Positions 32,896-45,866 of a stretch of DNA of 64,000 nucleotides are shown one piece after another; the first letter of the stretch is position 1; each line of letters starts with the position of its first letter. The position numbers and the translations under genes are program-made. Source of the DNA: Vesta saturnalis (Eukaryota; Arthropoda; Insecta; Coleoptera; Lampyridae); NCBI GenBank assembly GCA_036346205.1, contig JARFJB010000821.1, forward strand, positions 2,491,722-2,555,721. The letters run 5' to 3'. The notes below the pieces were generated by a model that saw only the letters and a list, made by a program, of their open reading frames with translations, searched no databases and had not been told where the DNA came from.

Positions 32896-34940
32896 TTTTT
32901 TTTTTTTTTTATGATTGTGGACCTGAACAGGCTAAATAAGGCCTATCGTGCTAAAGCACTCAGGAACACTTAGGAGGATGGATAGAGGGATAATGAATTG
33001 CCAATAGCTGTCTATGAACAGCTACCTTAAATTTTCTCATATCATAAGTGAGAGGAAAACGGGAACTAGGGAGATCATTCCAGAGTTTAGAAGCCGTGTA
33101 GAAAAATGTGGATTGCGCCCGTTTGGTACGACAAGTGGAGATTTGTACTGCATACTGATGATGTGAATGAGCGAACTGAGTGTTTCTCGCAAAGATAGCC
33201 GGAGATGGTACCAAAGAATGTAATTCACCAGCACAATAGCCGTTGTAATAACGATAATACAAAGAAAGAACTGAAACCATCCCTCTATGCTCAAGGGACT
33301 GTATGTGAGAAGTTAAGGACGGGTCATTTATAAGCCTAATCGCTCTTTTTTGAAGACGATCAACGATATCGAGAGCGTATTGGGGAGCACTAACCCAAAG
33401 GTGAGAGTTATATTCCAGATGAGGCCGAATTTGGGCCTTATACAGCAAAAGGAGTTGTCGAGAGGTAAAGTACTGCTTAGATCTGTACAAAAAGCCTATT
33501 TTACGAGCAGCTGTTTTGGTAGCTGACAGAAGATGGTCAACCCATGAGAGATTTGAAGATACAGTCATACCCAACAGAGTAATAGAGTCTGAAAACTTAA
33601 GAACTGAGCCATTCATACTTACAACAGGAAATGATCGATCTTTTTGGCGGACATAAGGCAACACTGAGTTTTGTTAGCATTAAATTTAACTAGATTATTG
33701 CTTCCCATTCGAGAATACGTTGAATGTCTTTGTTGATTGAATTTGCCATTTCAGCTTTAATTTCTTGATTTGACATAGAAGGTGGATTATCACTATGAGT
33801 AGATTGAGATGAACTACAGTGAAGAGTGCTATCGTCAGCAAAGCAATGGATGGGGTTAGTTGTTGAAGAAATAAGGTCGTTTATGTACAGCAGAAAAAGT
33901 GTAGGCGCTATAACGGATCCCTGTGGTACGCCCGCGTTAATTCTAACTTCTTTTGAAAAAAAGCCATCAACTACGACACGTATTTGTCTTTTATCAAGGA
34001 AACTAGAAACCCAGTTGATGAGCGGATCATTTAACCCAAACGAGGTGAGTTTGGCAAGTAAACACTTATGCCAAACTTGGTCAAATGCCTTTGAGATATC
34101 TAAAGCGACTATAACTGATTCACCGGACTGCTCTACCGTATTGTTCCAAACTTGGGTCACATATGAAAGAAGATCGCCTGTTGAACGACTTTGCCTAAAC
34201 CCATATTGGTGGTCACTAAGGAGTTTGTTAATTTCAAGGAACGTAAGCAGTTGCTGATTGATGGCTTTTTCCATGATTTTAGACAAAATGGAAGTGATGG
34301 CAATTGGTCTGTAATTTGAGGGATCGGTCTTATCACCTTTTTTGGGAATAGGTTGAACATTTGCTAACTTCCATGATGAAGGGAATTCCCCAGAAGATAT
34401 AGAGATCGTATAGAGCTTAGATAGGACTGGTACTAGTTCGGGGGAACATTTCTTTAAGACAATAGCTGGGATACCGTCTGGGCCAGTCGCCTTATTGAGA
34501 TCAAACCTACTGATGATCGATTCCAAAAGCTTGTACCGAAAATGAATTGGTTTCATAACGTATGAAGAAGAGTTGACTAGGGGCACATCTTTTCCAGAAT
34601 CTTGAGACACGAGTTTGATGCAAACAAATCCACAAAAGCGTTGGCTTTGTCTACAGAATCAGCAACTACCGATCCGTCAATGGATGTCAGGGGGGGAAAT
34701 GAAGATGTTCGAAAGTTTTTACTAATGGCTTTTGCTAAAGACCAAAATTTACGACTGCCTAAAGGAGATGTAGCTAGTTCATTGCATTTTCGTTGTTCGA
34801 ACAACTTTTTAGTTTTAGTGATGACACCTTTGCAGATATTTCTAGCACCAACGTATTCTACATGACTGTCAACCGATTTATTAGATTTCCATTTAATGTA
34901 ACATTTATTTTTTAAAGATATTGCATCAGAACAAGCCATT
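32896..34940 (-). mobile_element. Jockey/CR1-like LINE, 5'-truncated, copy 1
   Basis: This is a non-LTR retrotransposon on the minus strand. The 3' end carries an oligo-A tail (T16 on the plus strand at about 32896) and the 5' junction lies near 34940, where homology to copy 2 ends. The endonuclease half is missing. About 2.0 kb remains. No clean target duplication was found. Confidence 0.88.
32960..34939 (-). pseudogene. LINE ORF2: reverse transcriptase and C-terminal region (copy 1)
   Basis: Three overlapping phases cover the gene. 34939-34577 holds the linker before the RT. 34610-33690 holds the RT core: NKATGPDGIPA, VQPIPKKGDKTDPSNYRPIA, YGFRQSRST, ALDISKAFDQVWH, NAGVPQGSVIAPTLF and the catalytic FADDSTLH. 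33664-32960 holds the C-terminal part (LRMTVSSNLSW-like, QIRPHLEYNSHLW, LQKRAIRLI, ending HPPKCS). Two frameshifts separate them. The first is a 1-bp loss near 34600 that copy 2 lacks; the second is near 33680. The RT would copy element RNA at a nicked target. It is inactive here. Motifs fit the jockey/CR1 superfamily; the clade is uncertain. Confidence 0.9.
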
Positions 34941-37900
34941 CAAAGTAAGGCTCTTTGGCTATGGTATATTACATGAGCGCGTATATTATTTACCGAATTT
35001 CACATGAGTTTTACCTTATTAAAGCAAGTAATAAAATACTTACAAATTTCTATTGCAATGTCGTAAAGGCACGAATACTTGTTCATAAAATCTAACCCAA
35101 CTAAAATATACACTAATAATGTTCACTAATTAACTATGAAATGTCTTAACACTAAATACTAAAACTACAATAAGTCAATTACCACGACTTGTCTGGAGAA
35201 AACACTCAAAATTACTGCAAACCACGTAGGTTCATATGAAGCACTAACACAAGTTGTCCAAGATCAGCTGTTAGAGGCGGAGCTTGTGACGTCAGTGTGA
35301 CGTACTTGAAAATTCCTAATAGCTTGAAAACTTCGCCGTGTGACGGAGCCGCTACGTTCGGTTCTCTCGTCGACAGGCAAATATACATTTGGAGTCTTAA
35401 AAAACATTATTGAGGAATAGACTACATAATACGACTGCGGTGAGAGAAATGCGATCAATGGAAGGTGAGGGCACGACGAACGGTGTCAGATTGGTTCAGG
35501 CGCTTTTCTAATGGAAAAATGAGCTTGTAATAAAAACATTGATTGAGGTTTAGGTCTAGGGAATTGTTATGTTTGAATCTTTCAGTTTTTACGGCAAATG
35601 TCACCAAACGGGTCCACACGAATTAGCCGAAACCAAATTGTGTGTACAGACAATTGTTGAAAACCTCACGGACTATCATTTTTGTCGCGGATTTATGAAT
35701 TCAGATGAAAAATCAATCTTTTTTTGTCTATTTTGACAAGAGACGACAATGAGTCTCTAGTGAGCAAGAAGCTGATCCGGTGATTTGACGTAATTGGTTT
35801 GCGAAAAAGGTAATGTTAAACGTATGGTGTAATTTTCAAGGAACAGCGCATTTTGAGTTACTTGCAGATGGCAGAAGTATTATTTTCAAACTGTATATTC
35901 AATAACCAGACCGGATATACGCTGCCTTATTACATATATACCCGGCTTTGGTGAACAGAAGGCACTATAATAGGATTTGCACCAGCACATAGCGGAAAAT
36001 CGACATGCTGAGACCTTGCTTTCGTCGATTTTAGAAGATTACTTTTGCGACTACATTGGGAAATTAATTCAAAGATGGCGGACGGTAGTCGAAGTTGAAG
36101 TCGTTTACTTTGTTTGCTAATTGTTTTTGTGATTTCTTTAGCTTTAAGCTAGTTTTAATAGTATTGCTTGTTAGTTTTCCATAGGGTGATTTTAGGAAGG
36201 ACAAAAACTGGAATTTGCTTTTATTTTTCAGGTACTGCATAAGCGCCACCTATCGGAAAGGTCATGTATTTAAAACGCCGAAACTTTTTTGAGGATTCCT
36301 CAATATTTTAGAAAAGAGCCTTACCTCTCAAAAAAAGGTATACTAGTTGAAAGTTAATTAATATTAGGTTAATATTCATAGAACTAATTGAGTATAAAAT
36401 TATAGCACATATTTTTACAATTTCCGTTCTTTAATAAATAAATAATAATTTATAGTAGATGTTCAAAATCGGCGCCACTTTCTTCAATTGGAAAGGGAAG
36501 TTTTAAAAGTATACACTATAATTTTACACTCAATTAATTTTATCAAAATTAGTGCACCTGTCTTAAGTAAAGTTTATATTTAATATTTTTTAATAAAACG
36601 TGTATACGAGATGTGGTCAAACAGTTTCGGTGGTTTAATTACATGGCACTTCCAATAAGTAGCGCCCCCTACGCGGTACAAAAAAATAATACCAACTTCC
36701 ACTTTTATGCTTTCAAAATTTCGCTATGTAAATTTTCAAAGTGAAACGATTAAAACCTTTTCAATTATTTAAGTAAAACTTTAAAATTTTTTACATTAAC
36801 GCTTTGTATCCCTCTTACTATTCAATTTTGGACTAAGGGATATTGCAAGAGCTTAAAAGTAAGGCGTATGCTTTGTATACAACTATACAGCCTTTAAGAC
36901 GGTTTCTTCATACTCTGTAGTAAATACTGGGAGGTAGTAGTATCTCCAATTCTATTTATTTGACTCTTTTGGAATATTGAAAAAAGCTCACACATAAGCA
37001 CTGATTTGAAGGTATGCTTTTACCGAGCTGGATTTCACATTGGAACTATATTTTTGAAAACCAATTGTTCTTGGTTTTTCAATTTTAGAAACTATTTCTG
37101 AAGCCAAAATCTCGACGTTTTGAAATACTCGTTTGAATCTGTTCATGTTATTTTCTCCTTAATTAGGTTTTTCAGTTGTTTCGGTCGAAATGAAATCAAA
37201 CTGAACCTTATAACTCCGTCCCTTTGAGCGATGTCTACCTAAAATGATTAAGCCTAAGTTTTTAAATTTATACCGCTGTATCAAATTCAATGAAACCGTT
37301 TGTTTGTTTGTTAGTGAAGTGAAGGTATAGGCTAAGTAACTTAGTGTTTACATAAACGATTATTATGGAAATGAACGATTCTGATAATTATGTATGGGAC
37401 TCCTAGTTCTTTATTAAAAGGAGTTATATGATTTCAATGTTCAATTTTTGAGTAATCCGGTGGGTGCTAGTAACGGCCGGTTATGATAAGATTTATTTGA
37501 CAACTACTATTTTTCTGTGAATTTGAGCAACTCATAAGTTTCTTGACTTTAAAGTTAAGAGTAAAATCATATGAATTCGTGTTAACCAATTTATGGCAAG
37601 TTTCTAAAAGTAATAATCACGTTTTGCGAATTTTTTAGAAAGTTTAAAACTGTTCATGGGTTTATGTGAACATTTCACGTAAGCTACTTTAAAACAAACT
37701 TTACAACTTTACATGCCTGCTTCATGCAAACGTGTCCCGTTATAAATTTAAAAACAGGTGGCGCAAAATGATGTGTATTTCCCGATATTTGACATTTGGT
37801 GAGCACAAGTGTCTCAGTAATTATAGGTTTTGAAAAGGGGCCGTCCGAAACCATACATCTTGTCTGCACGGGCTGTTGTCTAGTGTAAATTTGGCTTGTA

Positions 37901-38144
37901 ACACCTTTTGGTAGAAAAGTTAAAAATAAATGTGGGATATAAGCCTAAGAGCTTGTTAAGTAATTCTCACTTGATGCTGACGATTTGACTTATCTGATAA
38001 TGAAAGTGAGACAGTAAATTCAAACGTTGACCTCTGTAGCTGTAAGTAATTGTTTTTTGTTTGCTAATTACGTAGAAATATATATGTTTTGCTGCGCTCT
38101 AGAATATTGTTACGTGCAAACTTCGACTTTGTACACAAACTTAC
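34941..38144. other. No gene recognised (3.2 kb)
   Basis: AT-rich sequence without recognisable coding regions. A less AT-rich stretch at about 35260-35470 contains TGACGTCAGTGTGACGTA, which resembles paired CRE-type sites, but no transcript can be inferred. Confidence 0.5.
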
Positions 38145-38236
38145 CCTAACTGGGGAGATACCTTTATAGGACTTGCCGGTAGCTCGGTCACGGTAGAGGT
38201 GGAGAGGTTCCACAGTGATGCAGATGGTATCTGTAG
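38145..38236 (-). CDS. Candidate internal coding exon, unknown gene
   Basis: On the minus strand a 92-nt segment is preceded by a strong acceptor (TCTCTTCTCTTTCAG) and followed by a perfect donor (AGG|GTAAGT). It is about 55% GC in surroundings of about one third GC. One phase, starting after two nucleotides, is fully open and gives 30 residues with sensible composition (TDTICITVEPLHLYRDRATG, then KSYKGISPVR). A second phase is also open but looks random. I do not recognise the protein and could not find neighbouring exons. It could be an exon of a large-intron host gene covering this quiet region. Confidence 0.5.
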
Positions 38237-41200
38237 CTGAAAGAGAAGAGAGGGCGCCAGCTAGAACGATAAATCAGCCAGCCCTAGATTAATAGATAAT
38301 TTGCCACTTTTCTAGCCAAGCAACGAATATGTGAAAGGATCTGAGAACTAGGAAAAATAGTTATAAAGCAGAAAGTCCCCAAAACAAAAGCGGTATATTA
38401 ATTACAAATAATGGCAGTACATAGTTTGCATTTGTATGTACACACACACACACACACATATAATTTAATTTGTATTCCCCAAAAAGTAAAAAGGGAGGTA
38501 ATTCCCCAAATAAATAATTAATTTCAATTGTGTTACACAAATCGTTAACCACAGAGACAGTACATAGAATATTTGTGCTCTTAAATACACAATATAGCAA
38601 CCCACCAAAAGAGTCTAATACTAGAATTTAGATAATGAAATCAAGTTAAATTTACATCCAAAAATGACAAAGTAATATACAGAATTTCAAAGCTAATTTA
38701 TGCTAAAACATAGGTTTATAGTCTCTAATAAAATACAGTAAATAGGTAATGTAAGCATTCCCCAAGTTGTAAAGGCACATTGAATAAAAGATTATAGTAA
38801 TAATACAATTGCTATGAATAACTTGCAGTAAACAAAAATAACAGAAATGATCAGGTGGTTTATAAAATCTTTAACCAGAATCTGTTGAGCTGAATGCATC
38901 CAGTTACACAGTTTCTTACAAAACAGTGTTTAAATATATAGATTACCAATAGACATGGTAATTTTTATACTCAAAAATTTTACCCAAAGCAATTTCATGT
39001 AAAAGAGCAAAACTTTGTGCAATAACACTTAAAGTTTTATCACAAACATGTGCATAGGTCTATACAACTTATAGGATTGGTCACATATTAATCAAAGCGT
39101 TAAGGTATCCAAAAGACCCTGAATATGAGTGATTTATAACTTATCTTTTATATCCCAGCCTGTCGGAAAGTTATAGTTTCAAATATTTCACAGGTTGTAA
39201 CGATTTAATTCCACACAATTCCATTGTCGATATTTAAATTTTTTGCATGTATACGCCAACTTACGATAGAATAGTCATAAAAAAAATATGACAATAAAGA
39301 AGACACAAACAAAATGAGGAACGTTGTCTAAATAAATATTTGGGACAGACGATTTTTTTTAAAGTAAACGTTGAGTTTACGAGTACCAAAGTTTACTTCG
39401 CATTATCGCGAATTTGATTATTAAGAGTTTGGTGAACTTTAATTAAGTCATTTTGATTGACAGGTCTTCTTAACAAGGCGTAAGTTACATATATTTTAAT
39501 TACCCAAAACTAATTACACTCCTTTAGCTTTTGTTCGTACTTCTCATCACAGATTTATTTAATGCCAAATAATGAATTTCTAAACTACCATAATCTTGGG
39601 AAACATGCTAATAGTCGTGTAAGCATGCTGGTAGTTAGAGGATTATCATTGGAAAGGCCAACGACGAATTTTACGAATAACAAAATATATATTAAGAACT
39701 GGATAATATACTTGGGAATTTTCATAGTTAATGTCGGATAACACCTGGGAGCGGAACCTTCTACAGATAAGTGTTTCTCCATTTTATTCCGCAAATCAAA
39801 ATATTTGTTAATTTAGTTACAAACAGTATAATTGAGATTTTATGTTTTGTTTGACTTTCAATTTAATTTATAGCTTTTTTTGATCACTGTGCTTAGTTTT
39901 GAATTATCATTTTACATACTTTCCACTTTAAAATTACAAGTAATATTTAAGTTCAACTTGTTATTTATAAATTTATAGTAAACTAACGATCTATACCATT
40001 TAATCTGTCATATTAAAAAAAAAAGAAAGCCGGTGAAAAATGTGAGATTATACGATCGTATATTCATTTCTTTTTGTGCACCCTTAATTGTAAAATTACC
40101 ATAATTATTTAGATAGCATGAGTGTTACAGTAGTTAACAAATTTCGGTAAATAAATGTAAAGTGATACAAATTTTAAATTACTGCTTTACCATTAAGATT
40201 AAAATTGAGATACACTCCCGATAGGCTTATTGGCACGAACCCAGCATAAGTTACCCGTTTACATCTCATATTATTATTCATTATTATTATAACCAACACT
40301 AATGGTTATAAGGTGATCCACCCTTTGAAGTCAAATTTCTTGCTAATTATGTAATAAGTAACACCCTTCATCAGCAAATTCCAGTATGTCCAACTATGTA
40401 CGAATTATGTACAAATGTACATATATTTACATAGCATACAAGTATATTTAGATGGTGTACGAAAAGTATATTTTATGGCGTACAAAAAGTACCTCTTCAA
40501 TGAGGTAAAGAATCAGAAAAGTATTAATGGTAACGTTCAGAAATCGATTCAGTCAAGTAGGAATATGAGAACAGCTTATAACTGTCTCGCACAGCTAAAT
40601 AGTAATTGCTTTCCCCAGCAAATCTAAAGTGTAATAACAACTTCGTGGTTACAGAGAAATTTGTGAGGTTAAGTCTAACCCCTTTAGCTAATTGCTTTAA
40701 TGATTTTCTTAATGGATTTAGTTCTTCAATCGAACCAGATCGATTGTCTGCATTCAGTATTTCCTATATATATATATATATATATATATCCGATATAAAT
40801 CGTTTGTACCCACTAATTATAGCGATTCGGCACAAAATTTAGAAAAATGTTATAAAACCGATAACCATCGATGGGCTAAATAAAGTCCAGAAATTTACAT
40901 TTTTCTTTCAGGAAACAACAAAATGGCTTTTCTTTCGTCAAGCACAGACAGGAAGGAAGTTAAATTAAAAATCAAATATTCGGATATCAAAAGCGATATA
41001 TACCAGTGACACCCAACACATGAAGTTGAAATGTAACTTATAAGTGACCATCAAAAGGTTTACCCAAGCACTACAGAAATGTTTTTAATTGTGAAGCGTA
41101 ATATATTCAAGATACTACAGAGAGAAGTTTAGAGAAATGTCTTAGAAAGTTCAAAGAAATACGAGTAATCCATAAATTTTAATAGATCGCAAAAATTTGC

Positions 41201-41635
41201 TTAATCGTACAGCAAAAGTAACGAATGTAACAATATATCTACACAAGTTTTTTAATCTTTTCATATATAACATATATAAACAGAAGTATGATTCTTCAAT
41301 ATCTAAACCGCTAAAACTTTGTGTCTAGACCTGATTATGAAACAAGTATCAAATGCTACGCATCTGTGCCGGCGGCAATAGCGCATTTTTGTAATAAACC
41401 AGCATTCAAAATAATCAATAAATAATATGGACGCTGCTGGGTGAAACGTATACACGGAAATAAATGGTAACTTAACGGTGTCTGTCGTGTATAAGATCTC
41501 TGTTATAGATTTCTACGATGTTACAGTGCTGATACTTTGTCCCTTCCATTGACGGACGAACACTACAAATAACACATTTGTTATTTCTCTAATGCGGTAA
41601 AAATGTTTTTCTTATGATACCCATGTACATGCGTG
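38237..41635. other. No gene recognised (3.4 kb)
   Basis: AT-rich noncoding sequence with a short (CA)n at about 38440-38458 and a short (TA)n at about 40766-40790. If the exon at 38145-38236 is real, this would be its upstream intron. Confidence 0.5.
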
Positions 41636-41639
41636 CGTA

Positions 41640-41960
41640 TGTCTGTGTCTGTGTTTGTATTTGTGTCTGTGTCTGTGTCTGTGTCTGTGTCTGTGTCTGT
41701 GTCTGTGTCTGTGTCTGTGTCTGTGTCCGTGTCCGTGTCCGTGTCCGTGTCCGTGTCCGTGTCCGTGTCCGTGTCCGTGTCCGTGTCCGTGTCCGTGTCC
41801 GTGTCCGTGTCCGTGTCCGTGTCCGTGCCGTGCCCGTGCCCGTGTCCGTGTCCGTGTCCGTGTCCGTGTCCGTGTCCGTGTCCGTGTCCGTGTCCGTGTC
41901 CGTGTCCGTGTCCGTGTCCGTGTCCGTGTCCGTGTCCGTGTCCGTGTCGTGTCCGTGTCC

Positions 41961-41995
<35 letters not shown>

Positions 41996-42110
41996 CGTGC
42001 TCGTGTCCTTGTCCGTGTCCGTGTCCGTGTCCGGGCCCGCGTCCGCATCCGCGTCCGTGTCCGCGTCCGCGTCCGTGTCAGTGTCCGTGTCTGCGCCTGC
42101 GTCTGCGTTT
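41640..42110. repeat. Hexanucleotide microsatellite (CTGTGT/CCGTGT)n
   Basis: About 470 bp of six-base units appear in blocks: CTGTGT first, then CCGTGT, with CGGTGT and CCGCGT variants at the right. Because the period is a multiple of three, all phases on both strands stay open. Long Val-Ser, Cys-Pro, Thr-Asp or His-Gly polymers read from it are artefacts. Confidence 0.97.
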
Positions 42111-44896
42111 ATTACAAAATGATCCAATTATCTTTGGTGTATTAAACCATTATATAACCGCTAGATTTACTTAAAATGCTGTGGAGAATCTTATGGAAGC
42201 TTAGAGTTCTAATTACTTCCTTAATTTTCATGCAATAAAATAGAAATTTATGCACGTAAAATCGCACATAAAGTTGTTCGAATTCAAATTCATACCTAAC
42301 GTTATCCATAGTTAATGACTATTTATACATATTAACTGTAGTAATGGCAAACCTAAACTATTACTGGGACTAACAGAAATTTAAGTGATTATTTTCGTCC
42401 ATAGATACATGTTTGTCACGAAAGCAAAGTATGACATGCAAAGTACTTCTAAAATATTTATGAAAGCGTATTTTAGCGCTTGTCCAGAATAGAATAAAGA
42501 ATGAATTACTGCATCAAAAAAACGTTATTAGAATATCCAAGGACATATCCTTCTTGACGTCCTAAAATAGTCACTAGTGAAAATAATCAATATAATACGT
42601 GATATCGTGTTAGGTGTCAAGTTACAGGGCTAATTGGCACTAGGCGCAGTAATTGGTTATAAAATGGAGTTTCCACTCTAGACGCTATGAAGAAGGTCGT
42701 GAGTGTGAAGTTACTAAATAGTTGAAACTGTTCTAATACTATTCACTTACCATACGTTAGTTTAAAATTAGTAAAATAGGTCGATAGGCGCCACTACATT
42801 TACGAGTTTATGAGTAGATGTTGTGCTTTGTATGACTATAAAATACAAAAGTAGCTCATTCAGTATAAAGTCTCTAATGCAAACATAAATTCTTAAATTC
42901 CACTTTAGCTTTAGGATATGCAATACATGTTTTGTAAATACAGTCACTGGTTTCAATTCGTACTAAGAATTGTAAATAAATCATCATGAAATTAATTTAG
43001 AAAGCACAATCTTTGCATACAATTGGTCGAATAGTTACCCGTCCAAGCGCCCAATTATATTCAACTTACTTAGTTAATAATAATATTAGTCGGCATTTTG
43101 AATCGTAAACGTAAATAAAAATTTTGACATTTTAGTTTCCCAAAAACAAATATATAGTAAAGGATAATGCAATAATGGATATCACTGCTATTTGCTCTAA
43201 CCTCTTGCTCCAATCGAAGGTATAAACTATGATAGAAATTTTCACAAGTAAACGTTATCACTGCTAATGCTAAAAAAATTAGTAAAATAATTATCCATCT
43301 AATAAAGTACGTTATAGTAGAAAAGAATAGTTTACAGGTCGTAGGTTATGCTTATGTTTCGTCCGATGTCTTTTTTTATTTTTTTGTTGGGGTTAAAGTG
43401 AAATTAACAATAGTCGTGGTTTTCATAGCTACAAATGCATAGACGAAATATACTTATTTTTACTTACCGTCCTACTGAACGGTAAGTATCACTTACCCGA
43501 TATGTTTGCATTTAATAACTGTAGATACTAACTATGAAGTCAAACTACCGATCTAAACGTACGCATGGTATATATATACGAATGATCGACGAAAAAATTG
43601 GAAGCACATTATGAATTATTTAGTGTAACTGTAAAACTATTCAAATTTATCCAAAACTGGAATTGGGTTTGTCCAATATATCTATTTCGAACAACTTCCA
43701 ATACAAAAGTAAATAAAAAACAAACGATAAAGTTGCAACCGAAAGTAATTGTATCATCTTATTTGTGCCAATTCTTATATTAAAGGAACTATCTTACTTT
43801 AGAATTAGGTTAATCCAAAATAACTCTACTCCTTACTGTTGGTTTTCACTTCCACTGTAATCCAAGAATCCTGATATGCTTGCGTAGTCTTCACTTCATG
43901 AACTATTTTCATACACGTATACATAGCAGTGCATTTAATTTGCACGTTTACTTCCTTTTATATATGGATGCTTAATATAACGCGGACTTCTTTCACAGTA
44001 CCAATGTTCCATTAAAGTTATGTAATGAATAAATTTTATGCGTATTATGACTCAAAAGGTATCAACATGAACATTTACTTCCCCTTTAACGTAATCTAAA
44101 TAGTAAATGATCGTTAAACTTTAATATACATACTCGGATAATTATTTATCTGTCAAAGACATTTAACCTTTACTACACATTTTACTTATTCAAAACGACT
44201 GCCTTCACAATGTAATAGAGCATAATTTTTAGTTAATTTTAACCCGTTACATTAAGTTTTGCTTGAATTTTATAAGGCCAGAAATAGCACCCGTAATATT
44301 TAACAAGTCTAGATTCTTTGATAGCTCAGACTGGGTTTGTTTTTATTGATCCCCAGTCACATGGTAGTCGTAACGATACTTCTTCGTACCTAAATTGAAA
44401 TTTAGTCAACAATATTAATCGACAAAGTTGACTTTAAATTCGACTTTATGGGGTTTCATCGCCCTCTACTCTTGCAAGTGATCAATATTTCGTCTATATT
44501 TGATACATTTTTACATAATCTGTCAATTTGCTATATGAAGAAAAGTTTCGATTGAAAATCTATTAGTTATATAATTTTCTTCTAAATGCTTAGTTTATGC
44601 TTAGCCTCAATTCAATATAATTGCCAGCCATACTGATCATATAATGTTTTTTACTATCTACAAAACTCTAATTTTTGCATAGAAATAAAGTGCTTCACAT
44701 TGACTACAGATTAATGCCAAACACTTCTTATTAGTTTCAAATCCGCCACCCACTATTTTCTGCAAATTTTTGATATGTGACGTCATTAAATTTAATTCTA
44801 TGCAAAATCATAAAAGGGCTTTATTTCTGAAGAAAATTTATTAAATAAATCAATCTGTTACTTTAAGTGAGTGGTGTACTCCTTTTATACTCAAAT
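42111..44896. other. No gene recognised (2.8 kb)
   Basis: AT-rich noncoding sequence, no clear repeats. Confidence 0.5.
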
Positions 44897-44910
44897 GATA
44901 TTATTTATTG

Positions 44911-45189
44911 AAAATGCAAGCTTTCACCATTATTACACATATTTAACATACTTATCTTTTTGGGTTATTTATGACGTAATTTTTATATTTAAATTATACA
45001 ATCAAAACGTCTCAATAACACTTACAGTTATCTTCGTCAGTAGTAATACTATCTTTCAAAACTGTTTAAGACGTCGAAACAATTTTGTGAATTTTGAAAA
45101 ATTGAAAACTGTAAGTGTTATCTAAACGTTCCGATTGTATAACAAATATAAAAATTCACCGTAAGAAACCCAAAAAGATAAGTATTTTA
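44911..45189 (-). mobile_element. Short palindromic retroposon-like element, copy 1
   Basis: The element is 279 bp, bracketed by a perfect 14-bp direct repeat GATATTATTTATTG (44897-44910 and 45190-45203). Arms at 44949-45036 and 45105-45185 are inverted repeats (TACTTATCTTTTTGGGTT at the edge, AACACTTACAGTT inside). A single-sided tail at the left (CTTTCACCATTATTACACAT) corresponds to the right-hand tail of the copy at 58095-58461. The core includes ATCTTCGTCAGTAGTAAT. Confidence 0.8.
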
Positions 45190-45203
45190 GATATTATTTA
45201 TTG

Positions 45204-45864
45204 TTTTTCGAATATAACCAGTGACGTAACTTTGTGTTCAAAACTTAAAAACATTCTTTTAGGTAATTTTAGAGTCATTGAAAAGCACAAATGTCCCCTA
45301 ATATCCTCTACGTTAGTGTTAAATGCGTTATACTTCGAAATTTCCATACCAAATGTGAAATCAGCGTCAACACTATTACAGCCCGATGCCTGAAGTTTAG
45401 TAACTTGCTAACCTTCTTAAATTTTAAAGGACCTGACGGTAAACAATTATACCAAATTACACTTTCATCTAGGCAACAATGGCAGTAATTAAACACCTGT
45501 TAACGTAAAGTTTTACGCATTGGTTTTTATTATCATGCGTATATAAGTAAGTGAACATTTGAGACCGTTGAACCTTCTGCAGTGTAGCAGATTTATCAGT
45601 TTGACATTAGGAACGTCGATAGAATTGCTGCATTTGGGAATAGAAAAACCCCACGTATCTAGCTGCTTTAGACAACTTTGGGTCGTGGTTTACGACCAAT
45701 GCTGATAGTTGAATTGTTCTGTTGTATTCTGAGGGTAGCCAAAATTTAACAATTTGAATGTAATTAACCTTTAATTATAGTAAAATCCGCCACGAGCCAC
45801 AAAACATCATTTACTTTATTATTCTTATTTTTAATTGGAAAGTTTCATGTTTGTGCAAACAAAG
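45204..45864. other. No gene recognised
   Basis: AT-rich sequence. Small open frames here have no support. Confidence 0.5.
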
Positions 45865-45866
45865 TA

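Noticed and set aside
32776..32973. 65-residue frame running through a poly-T
   Set aside because: It crosses the LINE 3' junction and has no recognisable motif.
33826..34257. Plus-strand 143-residue frame over LINE copy 1 and its twin at 54845-55252
   Set aside because: It is antisense to the reverse transcriptase; conserved only because the two LINE copies are similar.
35264..35458. Minus-strand 64-residue frame in a richer segment
   Set aside because: No signal, motif or splice support; composition is ordinary.
36040..36700. Repeated AGCGCCACC/CGGCGCCACT words as possible transposon ends
   Set aside because: No matching inverted partner or TSD could be found.
41581..42174. Long open frames of 155-186 residues on both strands
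   Set aside because: They are translations of a six-base microsatellite with no start context or domain.
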